Shown: positions 17,641-26,536, counted from the first letter of the stretch. The stretch is DNA of 64,000 nucleotides from Clostridium_AT radicumherbarum (GCF_045310525.1 NZ_JBJHZY010000002.1:1-64000); one strand, 5' to 3'. The notes: generated from the sequence alone by a model not told the origin. Numbers and translations are program-made.

Positions 17641-19383
17641 ATGAACAGCAAAAAGAAGAAGTACATTTATATCCCAATGATAACAGCTTTAATTTCTATA
17701 ATATTGCTATTAATTTTTAATTTAGATAGTAAAACAGGTTCCACAAAACTTTATGTTGATTTTTTAAAGGATATCTCTAATAAAAGTGTATCAACTGTAT
17801 ATGTTACAAATTCACCAAAGATAACTGTTAAACTAACTAATGGACAGATATATCAAACAGATAATCCTAGAACAAATAATTTTAAAGAAGAACTTTTAAA
17901 ACAAGGTGTTCAAGTATCAGAAACTTCAAATTACTCACCTAAGGATTTAATACCTGCAGTTTTATTTAGTCTTTCACTGGCAGCTATGGCTGGTATAACT
18001 TTGAAAACTTCTAGCTTTAGTACAAGAAAATTTAGAGGTGTTGATTCTCTAGACGCCAATGCTGTCTTAAACACTTCTTATAATTTTCATTCTGTTGCTG
18101 GTAATGAAGAAGCAAAAGAAAGTGTACGTGACATTGTAGATTTCTTAAAAAATCCTGAAAAGTACACTGCCTATGGTGCCAGAATGCCAAGAGGAGTAAT
18201 TTTATATGGAGAACCAGGAACTGGTAAGACTTTACTTGCAAAGGCGGTTGCTGGTGAGGCAAATGTGCCATTCTATGCTATGTCTGGCTCAGATTTTGTC
18301 CAGGTATATGTAGGGGTAGGTGCCAGCAGAATTAGACAACTTTTTAAAAAAGCTAAAAGCCATGGCAAAGCAGTTATATTTATAGATGAAATAGATGCTA
18401 TTGGCAAAAAAAGAGATGGCTCAAAAGGCGGAGGTTCAGATGAAAGAGATCAAACCTTAAATTCTCTATTAACAGAAATGTCAGGTTTTAATGAAAAGGA
18501 TGGAATAGTTGTTATTGCAGCAACTAATAGATTGGATATGCTTGATTCAGCACTGCTAAGACCAGGAAGATTTGATAGACATGTTGAAATAACCCTTCCA
18601 GATATAGCAGCAAGAGAAAAAATACTTGCCTTACATTTAAAAAATAAGCCCTCAAAAAATATTGATATTCATGATTGGGCACAGAAAACTTCTTATTTTT
18701 CAGGAGCAAAACTTGAAAGTTTAGTAAACGAAGCTGCTATTCTTGCTGCTAAGGGAGATAGTAAATATATAGAAAATATTCATATGGATAAAGCATATTC
18801 AATTGTTTTGGCGGGTTATGAAAAAGTAGATAGAGATTATATAAAGGAAAAAGACAGAAAAATAACAGCTTATCACGAAGCTGGACATGCTTTGCTTACT
18901 TTAAAGGTTCTACCAAAAGATAAACTTTCTAAGGTCACTATAATACCAACAAGTAAGGGAGCAGGAGGTTATACCTTAAGTATACCAGAGGATAAACTTT
19001 ATCAAAATAAGGACTATTTAAAAAGAAGAATAATGGTATTATTAGCTGGACGAGCTGCAGAGGAAATAGTATTTGGAAAAGATTATATTACCACTGGTGC
19101 TTACAATGACTTTCAGCAGACTACAAGAATGGTTTCCAGCATGGTAACTCAATATGGTATGGGTGAAACTATTGGTCTGTTAAATCTTGAAGAATTATCA
19201 AATTTAAATTACACGAATACAGAGGCAGTAGTAAATGAATGTAAATCTACAATTAATTCTCTATATGAAGAAGTTAAATCCATAATACTAGACAATAAAG
19301 AGCTTCTTGAAAAAATAACCGAAAGCTTATTAGAGAAAGAAACCTTGCTTTCAGAAGATATAACCGAGCTTTTAACTGCATAA
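17641..19383 (+). CDS. FtsH-family ATP-dependent zinc metalloprotease
   Basis: A membrane-bound AAA+ protease degrading damaged membrane proteins and short-lived regulators. Layout: TM1 about residues 10-27, a short extracytoplasmic domain, TM2 about 103-121, AAA module with Walker A GEPGTGKT (190-197), Walker B IFIDEIDAIG and the SRH containing RPGRFDRHVEI, then the M41 peptidase with HEAGH (412-416) and the third zinc ligand Asp490 in TTGAYNDFQ. All catalytic residues are present. At 580 residues it is a short member of the family. Clostridia usually carry a separate housekeeping ftsH near tilS-hpt, so this is probably a second copy; that is inference. AAAGGAGG precedes the ATG. Confidence 0.92.
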   Translation: MNSKKKKYIYIPMITALISIILLLIFNLDSKTGSTKLYVDFLKDISNKSVSTVYVTNSPKITVKLTNGQIYQTDNPRTNNFKEELLKQGVQVSETSNYSPKDLIPAVLFSLSLAAMAGITLKTSSFSTRKFRGVDSLDANAVLNTSYNFHSVAGNEEAKESVRDIVDFLKNPEKYTAYGARMPRGVILYGEPGTGKTLLAKAVAGEANVPFYAMSGSDFVQVYVGVGASRIRQLFKKAKSHGKAVIFIDEIDAIGKKRDGSKGGGSDERDQTLNSLLTEMSGFNEKDGIVVIAATNRLDMLDSALLRPGRFDRHVEITLPDIAAREKILALHLKNKPSKNIDIHDWAQKTSYFSGAKLESLVNEAAILAAKGDSKYIENIHMDKAYSIVLAGYEKVDRDYIKEKDRKITAYHEAGHALLTLKVLPKDKLSKVTIIPTSKGAGGYTLSIPEDKLYQNKDYLKRRIMVLLAGRAAEEIVFGKDYITTGAYNDFQQTTRMVSSMVTQYGMGETIGLLNLEELSNLNYTNTEAVVNECKSTINSLYEEVKSIILDNKELLEKITESLLEKETLLSEDITELLTA

Positions 19384-19390
19384 AGCAGAA

Positions 19391-19427
19391 TGTGTCCGAG
19401 GCTAAATTTTATTTTGCCTCGGACACA
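19391..19427. terminator. Bidirectional terminator between ftsH and rhomboid genes
   Basis: TGTGTCCGAGGC and GCCTCGGACACA form a perfect 12-bp stem. The right arm is also the last codons of the rhomboid gene, so coding and terminator sequence overlap. Confidence 0.9.
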
Positions 19428-20407
19428 TTTCTTTGTTTTATCATACTGAGCAGCAGGGTTACTATGACTCCACCTGTTAGCCCTCCTAAATGCGCATAAT
19501 TATCTATATTTGGCAAAGTAAAGCCTATAAATAAATTTATAGCTATTACTGAAGCCACACTTCTTAAAAATTCTTTCCCTGAAACATTTCTTACCTTAAT
19601 GGCAAAGATTAAGGCAGCACCTAAAAGTCCGAAAATTGCACCTGAGGCCCCAATTGAAACACTATCAGAAAAAAGATAGCTAAATATTGATCCTGTAATT
19701 CCGCTGACAAAGTAAATTATTGAATATTTGACTTTACCAAAAACTTTTTCTATTAAAGGTCCAATAGAATACAAGGAATACATATTTAAAGCTACATGAA
19801 GTAATCCTCCATGTAAAAACATAGAAGTAATAAATCTATAATATTCACCTTGTGAAATGAGTTCATTATATTTTGCTCCCATTTTAATTAGAACATTGAT
19901 GTCACTATCAATTAAATTCTGTGAAAGGAATGCTGTAACAAGATATACCAAGACATTAATACCAATGAGTATATAAGTAATGTAAGGCATAGAAGATTTT
20001 CTTGGAACTTCTTTTTGAATACTATTAGTCACATTTAAAAGTTCCTGTACTACTTCTTCAGAGCTTAAACCACTCCCTGATATTTTTCTATTATAAAGAT
20101 CAAGTACAAGTTCTGCCTTTTGATTATTATCAAACGTATATAAAGCTTCTTCCTTTGTGTCCTTGATTAATATTCTGATAAGTTCAATATTAGGGCAATT
20201 TAGCAAAGCTTTCAAAGCTGTAGTCATATTAGAATAATCTATTTCATTTACTGGATTTACAAAGACAATAACACGTTTTTCATTAATATCTAATGCTTTA
20301 ACAAGGGCCCAATTCGTATTAAGTCCGTAGTCATTTAACTCTATTATTCCATATGAATAATACCTATTAAAGCCCTGAATTATATTATTTACAAAAGTAT
20401 CTTCCAT
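19409..20407 (-). CDS. Rhomboid-family intramembrane serine protease
   Basis: An integral membrane protease cleaving transmembrane substrates. The N-terminal about 145 residues are a cytoplasmic domain without a known family. Then come six or seven transmembrane helices carrying the rhomboid features: HGGLLHVALNMYSLYSIGP in the second helix, the catalytic Ser in GASGAIFGLLGA, and the catalytic His in NYAHLGGLTGG. The Ser-His dyad is complete. The ATG follows AGGAG. The 3' end forms half of the terminator shared with ftsH. Its substrates are unknown. Confidence 0.92.
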   Translation of the reverse strand: MEDTFVNNIIQGFNRYYSYGIIELNDYGLNTNWALVKALDINEKRVIVFVNPVNEIDYSNMTTALKALLNCPNIELIRILIKDTKEEALYTFDNNQKAELVLDLYNRKISGSGLSSEEVVQELLNVTNSIQKEVPRKSSMPYITYILIGINVLVYLVTAFLSQNLIDSDINVLIKMGAKYNELISQGEYYRFITSMFLHGGLLHVALNMYSLYSIGPLIEKVFGKVKYSIIYFVSGITGSIFSYLFSDSVSIGASGAIFGLLGAALIFAIKVRNVSGKEFLRSVASVIAINLFIGFTLPNIDNYAHLGGLTGGVIVTLLLSMIKQRNVSEAK

Positions 20408-20484
20408 AATTTTCTCCTATATTTCTTTTTATTTCAAAAACTATTTGCTATAATTATACCATCAACATATTTATAGGTGATAAA

Positions 20485-22110
20485 ATGAACAAAAAATATT
20501 TACACAAGCCTTTAATAATCATTTATAATTTAATAGCATTTTCAATTTTAATATTATCGATTTATAAATTCAATTCCAATAATATTACCCTATACTTAAC
20601 AGATTACCTTTTCATTGCAATTTTAATTATTTCTTTTATACTTGTAAGCAAGTATTCAATAACACTGAAATCAACAACTTTGAATTTTAATGATTTTATC
20701 ATTATTGTCTGTTACATGGTTTTTAATATTTACTTAACTGTAATTTTTATAACTATATGCTACTTAATACTATTTATTATTGATTTTAAAAGTAATCGCA
20801 AATTAAATTTATTAAATGAAAATATATATGTAATAAATAATTCTATGGTAATAATAGCAGTTTTTATTTCTAGCATTTTACTTAGCTTCTTTGACAAAAT
20901 CTACTATCTAAAATATTACGAAACCACTACCGTAATTTTATTTAGTTTCATTCTTTTATCTGTAAATTATATTTTATATTGCTTAGAATTATCTTTTCAA
21001 AAAAGCAGTTTAGTTGTTATAACCTTGGAAAATGGTTTGTATTTAATATTATTAAATTTTTTATTAAGTACAGTTTTAGCTTCTGCAGCTGTATTCCTTT
21101 GTAATTTATATGATTATATTCCAATTGTTGTAATGACAGTTTTTATTATATTTATTAGTTATTCCCTTAATAAGATAGATAAACTTAAAATTAATAATGA
21201 TAATCTTAGAAATATTAATAGCTGTACAAGTTTTTTAATTTCTAATGCAGATTTCAAGGTAAAGCTTCAGCATGTAATTAGAACAATTGATGCTATTATA
21301 CCCTTTATATATTGTGGTATATATTTTACTAGAGAAACCTATAATAATTTATATCCAATGGCTTATAAATGTAATATCCTAGTTGAAACTGAGGATTTGA
21401 AATTTTTATCTTCAGCAGATAATATTATGTTTAATAATATAATTGGAGGTTCAATTGTTTATAAAGAAGGTGCCTTTTTTAGCAGTAGTATAAATATTGT
21501 AAATAATTATTCCAATGAAATTAAATATTTAATAGCAGTACCAATTAAAACTTCTGATGCAGTAGTTGGTTTTGTTTTAATATGTTTAGATAGATATTTA
21601 GAATTAGATGGAGAATTGGAACTTTTATCTTCTATTGTTTCAAACCTTGGTATTGTAAATTACTATATCAATGAATCCTTAAAAAATAATATAATTTCCT
21701 ACAAAGACCACGACGGCATATTAAAATACATTAATTTTAATATAAAATCCAAAATTTTTTTCACCCTAGCTCTTATAGAAATTATAAATTATAAGGAAAT
21801 AATTCAAAGCTATAATAGAGATTTTTATGATTCTTTTAAGATTGAAATTGAAAGAGTCATTTTAACAGTTTTGTCATCTAATGATATTATTCTAAGTTTT
21901 GAAAAAGAAGAAATTTATATTGTATTTAATCTATTAGATAGTAAGAATTCAGATTACAAACTTAATGAGCTGTCTGAGCTTTTGAAAAACTTTACTTTTA
22001 AGGACATACATATAAATATTAAAATCAAGTTTTCCACCTCAGAATACCCCATGGATGGAATAAGCGGAGATGAAATACTTGATATTGCATATAGGAAACT
22101 TCACTATTAA
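20485..22110 (+). CDS. Membrane protein with GAF-like region and degenerate GGDEF domain
   Basis: Unknown function, probably a signalling receptor. About eight hydrophobic segments fill residues 1-230. A GAF-like region follows (residues about 245-390, with YLIAVPIKTSDAVVGFVLI). The last 150 residues have the length and secondary-structure rhythm of a GGDEF domain, with IEIINYKEII where active enzymes have the Asp and Asn substrate residues and FEKEEIYIVFN where GGDEF should be. The catalytic motif is lost, so it is unlikely to make cyclic di-GMP. It could bind a nucleotide or a partner. It is convergent with an intact HD-GYP gene. The GGDEF assignment is by pattern and moderate. Confidence 0.6.
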   Translation: MNKKYLHKPLIIIYNLIAFSILILSIYKFNSNNITLYLTDYLFIAILIISFILVSKYSITLKSTTLNFNDFIIIVCYMVFNIYLTVIFITICYLILFIIDFKSNRKLNLLNENIYVINNSMVIIAVFISSILLSFFDKIYYLKYYETTTVILFSFILLSVNYILYCLELSFQKSSLVVITLENGLYLILLNFLLSTVLASAAVFLCNLYDYIPIVVMTVFIIFISYSLNKIDKLKINNDNLRNINSCTSFLISNADFKVKLQHVIRTIDAIIPFIYCGIYFTRETYNNLYPMAYKCNILVETEDLKFLSSADNIMFNNIIGGSIVYKEGAFFSSSINIVNNYSNEIKYLIAVPIKTSDAVVGFVLICLDRYLELDGELELLSSIVSNLGIVNYYINESLKNNIISYKDHDGILKYINFNIKSKIFFTLALIEIINYKEIIQSYNRDFYDSFKIEIERVILTVLSSNDIILSFEKEEIYIVFNLLDSKNSDYKLNELSELLKNFTFKDIHINIKIKFSTSEYPMDGISGDEILDIAYRKLHY

Positions 22111-22146
22111 ACAAGGAAATGTCTTAAATACATATAGCATGGAAAA

Positions 22147-22175
22147 TAGCTACAATATTTAAAATATTGTAGCTA
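22147..22175. terminator. Bidirectional terminator between the degenerate GGDEF and HD-GYP genes
   Basis: TAGCTACAATATT and AATATTGTAGCTA form a perfect 13-bp stem with a 3-nt loop. Confidence 0.75.
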
Positions 22176-22221
22176 AATTTCATGTTATTATTTTATGTCA
22201 CTTATTATAATAAATCAATAT

Positions 22222-23283
22222 TTAAGATACAATAGATTCTATTACAACACTAGGATGATCAATCAAATTTACTTCATAGAATTGTATAGGTGATCTTGTG
22301 ATACTGTCATATAGAACCCGAATCACTGGTCTATCAGGAAAGTTCTTGTTTTGACGAATAACATATCCCTCAATAGTATTTGAAAGCCTTACACAACAAC
22401 CAAGTGGGTAAATTGCAAAAGTTTCTTTAAAAGTCTGTACGTAGGAAATGTCAAAGGCAGTTCCACTACCAGCAAGTATAAGTTCGTAAGCTTCATTTGG
22501 ACTAAATTTCTTTCTGTACACTCTATCATTACTAACAGCATCATATACATCACAAATACAAACTATTTTCCCGTATTTTGATATTTCATTATTTTTCAGA
22601 TTAAAAGGATATCCACTTCCGTCAATTCTCTCGTGATGTTGGATTACTGCCTTAATGACATTATCATTAATCCGTACATTTTTTCTTAATATTTCTCCAC
22701 CATAAAGCGGATGTTTTTTAATTTCAACAAATTCCTCTTCTGTTAAAGGACCCTGTTTTCTTATTATCCTATCTGAAATCTGCAGTTTCCCAATATCGTG
22801 AAGAATAGCCCCTACTGCAAGATCCTTTAATTCATTTTCATTAAGTCCAGCTGAAATTCCTAAAAAAGAAGCCATAATACATGTATCTAAGGAATGAATA
22901 AATGTATAGTTATCATAGGTTTGTATATCATACAGGCTTTTATTTACATCACCCATGCTAATAATATAATCTACTAGCTCTTCTACCATGTTGAGGGATT
23001 CTTTGACATGCTGCTTATTACAGCTATGTATATTTTTTATTATTTTAGACATATTTTTCATAGTATGTTGTTTAAGTTCAGTTAGTTTCTCATCTTCAAT
23101 CAAAACGTCATCTAGTCTTTCATCTTGAATATATATAAAATAAACTCCAAGTTCTTTTAATTTTAATATATATCTCCTATTAAGCTTAATCCCTTCTCTG
23201 AGTAGAATCTTCCCGTCATTTGTGAGTATATTTTTGCCTAATACCTCGTCTTCATTTACCTTATCTATAAATTCAAGCCTCAT
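22222..23283 (-). CDS. HD-GYP domain phosphodiesterase
   Basis: A probable cyclic di-GMP phosphodiesterase. Residues 1-110 are an N-terminal DUF3391-like segment. The HD-GYP domain has all signature residues: His130, the HD pair His162-Asp163 (LHDIGK), His191, the His216-His217 pair in QHHERIDGSGYP, and GYP at 224-226. This is the complete metal site. The C-terminus (YPLGCCVRLSNTIEGYVIRQ) is the PilZ-like or beta tail often seen after clostridial HD-GYP domains. GAGGTGA precedes the ATG. The convergent neighbour carries a GGDEF domain without its motif, which suggests a nucleotide-signalling pair, but this is inference. Confidence 0.88.
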   Translation of the reverse strand: MRLEFIDKVNEDEVLGKNILTNDGKILLREGIKLNRRYILKLKELGVYFIYIQDERLDDVLIEDEKLTELKQHTMKNMSKIIKNIHSCNKQHVKESLNMVEELVDYIISMGDVNKSLYDIQTYDNYTFIHSLDTCIMASFLGISAGLNENELKDLAVGAILHDIGKLQISDRIIRKQGPLTEEEFVEIKKHPLYGGEILRKNVRINDNVIKAVIQHHERIDGSGYPFNLKNNEISKYGKIVCICDVYDAVSNDRVYRKKFSPNEAYELILAGSGTAFDISYVQTFKETFAIYPLGCCVRLSNTIEGYVIRQNKNFPDRPVIRVLYDSITRSPIQFYEVNLIDHPSVVIESIVS

Positions 23284-23378
23284 ACTTCACCTCAAAGATA
23301 TTTTAATTACTAAAGTATATTATACTATTTATTATTTCAAATTTCAGCATATTTTTCATAAATATCACAAAAACAAAA

Positions 23379-23415
23379 AAACAGAAGTCAAATCATAATA
23401 ATTTCTCTCCTGTTT
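23379..23415 (-). terminator. Possible terminator of the gene at 23437
   Basis: AAACAGGAG and CTTCTGTTT pair with one mismatch across a 19-nt loop and are followed on the minus strand by TTTTTTTG. Confidence 0.5.
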
Positions 23416-23436
23416 TCATATATTTCTAAGAATGCT

Positions 23437-23844
23437 TTATTTGTATTCTTCTTCTTTTCCTTCAATAGCTTTAAAGACACTTAACATTTGTGAATCTATT
23501 AGATTACAAGCCTTATTAATAATTTCCTGCATTACTAAATGATCTTCACTAAAATTAAATTTTAAAAGCCAGGTAGGATTATACTCATCATCTACTTGTT
23601 CAAAACTAAAACCTTCATTTATAAATTCTTCTTCACTAAATAAGTCATAAATTGCTGTATATTCCCATTCTTCTACATCTTTCGCAGTATCAAAAAACAT
23701 ATTCACCTTATCTTCTTGGTAAAAGAATTTAGTAACATATTGGGCACCATCAGAAACCTCATAACTTCCTAATTCCTTAACTAAAAAATTAGTATCTTTA
23801 TCCCTTTCCATTAAAACCAACGATGAAAAATCCAAATTGCTCAT
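23437..23844 (-). CDS. Small acidic protein, DUF6762-like
   Basis: A 135-residue cytosolic protein without signal sequence or membrane segment. It is strongly acidic, aromatic-rich (FFYQEDKVNMFFDTAKDVEEW, EYTAIYDLFSEEEF) and ends in a charged tail. It resembles a clostridial family of unknown function (DUF6762, from memory). Start ATG with AAAGGATG upstream. It has its own short transcript divergent from the small gene at 24012. I can assign no function. Confidence 0.6.
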   Translation of the reverse strand: MSNLDFSSLVLMERDKDTNFLVKELGSYEVSDGAQYVTKFFYQEDKVNMFFDTAKDVEEWEYTAIYDLFSEEEFINEGFSFEQVDDEYNPTWLLKFNFSEDHLVMQEIINKACNLIDSQMLSVFKAIEGKEEEYK

Positions 23845-24011
23845 CCTTTCGCATTAAAATATCTACCATATATAATAACACAATTTTATATATTTAATCT
23901 ATGTAATTATATTTAACTCATATATCTTAATATTTTTTTAATTTTTCTTTACATATAAGTTATAATTAGTTATTATGTAATTAGTAATAATTGGTATTAA
24001 AGGGGTTTATT

Positions 24012-24323
24012 ATGAAAAGACTCTTTACTTTATTTATAGTAATTATTATTGTATTAGGCTCAATAGTAATTAGATATAACTATAATATTAGTAGAAATAG
24101 GGATGTTACCTATACTGCTAAACAATATATTACAACAGGAGTATTCAACAAACGCAAATTGTATCAAATTAATGATACGAAGTTAAGTTTCTCAGATGGG
24201 AACATGGCAGTTGTGACTATCTCAGGCCTGAAAGATAAGAGCCCCCATGATTTTGTTAAGTATGAAATAATCTTAGAAAAAAGGTCTAATGGCGCTTGGA
24301 AGGTAACAAAAGTATATCCCTAA
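24012..24323 (+). CDS. Small exported or membrane-anchored hypothetical protein
   Basis: About 103 residues from the ATG at 24012, which has AAAGGGG about 8 nt upstream; an in-frame TTG at 23991 lacks a site. It has an N-terminal hydrophobic anchor (RLFTLFIVIIIVLGSIVI) and a beta-rich exterior domain of about 75 residues with basic character (FDGNMAVVTISGLKDKSPH region, ending NGAWKVTKVYP). The shape recalls small extracytoplasmic lumazine- or NTF2-like domains, but I do not recognise the family. Followed by its own terminator. Confidence 0.6.
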   Translation: MKRLFTLFIVIIIVLGSIVIRYNYNISRNRDVTYTAKQYITTGVFNKRKLYQINDTKLSFSDGNMAVVTISGLKDKSPHDFVKYEIILEKRSNGAWKVTKVYP

Positions 24324-24349
24324 AACAGCTAAAATTAAAAGAAATATAT

Positions 24350-24384
24350 AATATGTTTCATTAACAATAACTTTGAAACATATT
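24350..24384 (+). terminator. Terminator of the small exported protein gene
   Basis: AATATGTTTCA pairs with TGAAACATATT, followed by six more T residues. Confidence 0.85.
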
Positions 24385-24444
24385 TTTTTTATTAAATTTC
24401 TTGAAAATAAATTTATATTTAGTTTTTATAAATAATGATTTCCA

Positions 24445-24472
24445 TTGCAAATAATTTGCATTTAGTTATAAT
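24445..24472 (+). promoter_or_regulatory. Promoter of the zinc-type ABC transporter operon
   Basis: TTGCAA (24445-24450) lies 16 bp from TATAAT (24467-24472), about 60 bp upstream of the first ATG. The spacer holds a perfect 7-1-7 palindrome. Confidence 0.65.
24446..24460. promoter_or_regulatory. Candidate Zur/Fur-family operator
   Basis: TGCAAAT-A-ATTTGCA is a perfect 7-1-7 inverted repeat between the -35 and -10 of the metal transporter promoter. The 7-1-7 layout is that of Fur, PerR and Zur boxes, and a Fur-family gene lies at the other end of the same locus. Binding is inferred. Confidence 0.55.
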
Positions 24473-24530
24473 ATATATAGAAAGTTTTTGGCAATAATTC
24501 AGATATAATATATTTTACAAAGGAGTTTCT

Positions 24531-25181
24531 ATGATATATATTAACAATTTATTTTTCTCATATAACCCTGCCCCACCATATTTAATTAATAATATTAATC
24601 TACATATTGGAACTGGAGAATATGTTTCTATAGTAGGTGAAAATGGTTCAGCTAAGAGCACCTTGCTAAAGCTTATTTTAGGTCTATTAAAGCCAACCGC
24701 TGGGGAAATAAAATTGAATACTAAAACCATAGGTTATGTACCTCAAAGAATGGAAAGTTATAATGCAGAATTTCCAATTACTGTACAAGAAATGTTGCGC
24801 TGTCATCTAAAGGTTTTAAAACTTAGCGACAAAAAATTAATAAATGAATCCTTAAAGAAGGTAAATATGCTTTCTTTTAAAAACTCATTAATAGGAAATT
24901 TGTCAGGAGGTCAGCAGCAGAAAATATTTATTGCACGGGCAATAATGACTTCACCTAAGTTGATTATTTTAGACGAGCCTTCTACTGGAATAGATATAAA
25001 AAGTCAAAAGGAAATATACAACATCCTTAAAGAATTAAATCGCGATTCAAATATAACAATTTTATCTGTTGAACATAATTTAAAGGCAGCCTTGGAAAAT
25101 TCAACTCATATTTACAGAATGGAAAAAGGTGAAGGAACACTATTTAATGTTAAAGACTATGTAAACAACTTTGTTTTATAA
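24531..25181 (+). CDS. Zinc/manganese-type ABC transporter, ATP-binding protein
   Basis: The ATPase of a metal uptake transporter of the ZnuC/AdcC class. All ABC motifs are present: Walker A GENGSAKST (36-44), Q-loop YVPQR, signature LSGGQQQK, Walker B LIILDEPSTG and switch His in SVEHN. Position 41 is Ala where most ABC proteins have Gly. A similar GENGxAK P-loop is known in streptococcal AdcC, which favours zinc over manganese or iron. The short 216-residue length is normal for the class. Site AAAGGAG. The permease follows after 12 nt. No substrate-binding lipoprotein gene is present in this locus. Confidence 0.88.
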   Translation: MIYINNLFFSYNPAPPYLINNINLHIGTGEYVSIVGENGSAKSTLLKLILGLLKPTAGEIKLNTKTIGYVPQRMESYNAEFPITVQEMLRCHLKVLKLSDKKLINESLKKVNMLSFKNSLIGNLSGGQQQKIFIARAIMTSPKLIILDEPSTGIDIKSQKEIYNILKELNRDSNITILSVEHNLKAALENSTHIYRMEKGEGTLFNVKDYVNNFVL

Positions 25182-25193
25182 TTGGAGGGAAAA

Positions 25194-25988
25194 ATGCTAG
25201 AATATACCTTTATGAAAAATGCTCTCTCTGCTGGGGCTTTAATCTCAATTCTTTGTCCTACTGTTGGAGTATTCTTAGTTCTAAGAAGATATTCAATGAT
25301 GGGTGATACTTTATCACATTCATCCTTTGCAGGTATTGCTATTGGACTTATATTTGGTTTTAATCCACTTGTAAGTGCTTTTATCTTTACTTCAATATGT
25401 GGCATATTAATTGAAGTATTACGATCATACTATAAAAAATATGCTGAGCTTGTTATGTCTATAGTTTTAACTTTTAGTTTAGGTATTGCAATAATACTTA
25501 TAAGTACTGGCAAAGCTGGTGCAAATGTAAATACATATTTGTTTGGTAGTATTCTTACAGTATCCTTAGAGGACTTGTTTACAATTACTGTTTTAAGTAT
25601 ATTTTCAATTGCATTATTTATTTTTCTATATTATAAGCTTTTGTATATAACCTTCGATGAAGAAGGGGCTTTTACTTCAGGAGTAAATGTAAAACTTATA
25701 AACTACCTTTTCACTTTAATAGTTGGTGCTACAATAGCAGTATCTATACGTATAATGGGCATATTAGTAATATCTTCAATGATTGTGCTGCCAGTTGCAA
25801 CAGCACTGCAGCTTCGAAAAAGCTTTAAATTTACTCTATTATATTCAATATTATTTGGTTTCTTAGATATTATACTTGGTCTTGTTTCTTCCTATTATAT
25901 AAATAGTGCTCCAGGAGGTACTATAGCCTTAACCTCAGTAATTATTCTAGTTATTGTGTTAATTATTAAAGGAATAAGATTTAAATAA
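25194..25988 (+). CDS. Zinc/manganese-type ABC transporter, permease
   Basis: The membrane subunit partnering the ATPase upstream. The 264-residue protein has about eight hydrophobic segments and the ABC-3 family features: GDTLSHSSFAGIAIG with the conserved His, the EEGAFTSGVN segment after the fourth or fifth helix, and RIMGILVISSMIVLPVATA near the C-terminus. I choose the ATG at 25194 (GGAGGG, 4 nt spacing) over the TTG at 25182. The operon ends at the strong terminator at 26001-26049. Zinc is the likelier cargo, given the candidate Zur box and the AdcC-like P-loop. Confidence 0.9.
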   Translation: MLEYTFMKNALSAGALISILCPTVGVFLVLRRYSMMGDTLSHSSFAGIAIGLIFGFNPLVSAFIFTSICGILIEVLRSYYKKYAELVMSIVLTFSLGIAIILISTGKAGANVNTYLFGSILTVSLEDLFTITVLSIFSIALFIFLYYKLLYITFDEEGAFTSGVNVKLINYLFTLIVGATIAVSIRIMGILVISSMIVLPVATALQLRKSFKFTLLYSILFGFLDIILGLVSSYYINSAPGGTIALTSVIILVIVLIIKGIRFK

Positions 25989-26000
25989 TAAATTAATTAA

Positions 26001-26049
26001 AAAGCAGCCCTTATAACTTATTTTGTATATAAGTTATGAGGGCTGCTTT
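26001..26049. terminator. Bidirectional terminator between the permease and the Fur-family gene
   Basis: AAAGCAGCCCTTATAACTTA pairs with TAAGTTATGAGGGCTGCTTT with one mismatch over about 20 bp, with A and T runs on the two sides. Confidence 0.92.
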
Positions 26050-26465
26050 TATTTATCATGATTTTTACAAGAATCACAGATTCCTTTAATTTTCAATTCA
26101 TGTTCCATTAAAGTAAAACCTGTTTTACTTTTAATAATCTCTTCAATTTGAACCATTGGACATTCAATTTGAACTTCTTTATGACATAAACTGCATTCTA
26201 GTGTGTGCTTATGAATATCTTTTTTTAGCTTATAATTATATTTTCCTTCACCTAAATTTATCTTATCAACAATATGATTATTTTCTAAAATCTCCATATT
26301 TCTATAAACAGTTGATAAATCAATAATTATTCCGTTTTTTAAGCACAACTCATATATATAATCCACGCTGACAGCGTTCTCATTGTTTAATAAAATATTA
26401 AGTATAGCCAATCTTGACTTCGTTACCTTTATACCATGATCTTTTAGTGTACTTTCAAGTTTCAT
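26049..26465 (-). CDS. Fur-family metalloregulator (Zur/PerR/Fur type)
   Basis: A metal-dependent repressor. A winged helix (ITKSRLAILNILL-like segment ... DLSTVYRNMEILE) precedes the metal and dimerisation domain with HKHTLECSLCHK and a second CxxC in CDSCKNH, giving the structural four-cysteine zinc site. The ATG at 26465 (AAGGTG 10 nt upstream) gives 138 residues and the N-terminus typical of the family. It is convergent with the zinc-type ABC operon, whose promoter carries a 7-1-7 palindrome, so a Zur role is plausible. PerR or Fur identity cannot be excluded from sequence alone. It also lies 71 nt downstream of mntP but has an extended -10 of its own. Confidence 0.85.
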   Translation of the reverse strand: MKLESTLKDHGIKVTKSRLAILNILLNNENAVSVDYIYELCLKNGIIIDLSTVYRNMEILENNHIVDKINLGEGKYNYKLKKDIHKHTLECSLCHKEVQIECPMVQIEEIIKSKTGFTLMEHELKIKGICDSCKNHDK

Positions 26466-26501
26466 TTCGATACAACACCTTGCTTTCAAGAGTATAAAAC
26501 T

Positions 26502-26510
26502 ATTATAACA
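26502..26510 (-). promoter_or_regulatory. Extended -10 promoter of the Fur-family gene
   Basis: TGTTATAAT on the minus strand, 36 bp upstream of the start codon and inside the short gap after mntP. The -35 region is poor. Confidence 0.5.
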
Positions 26511-26536
26511 CACTAAAATATAAGTTTCTTGGATTT

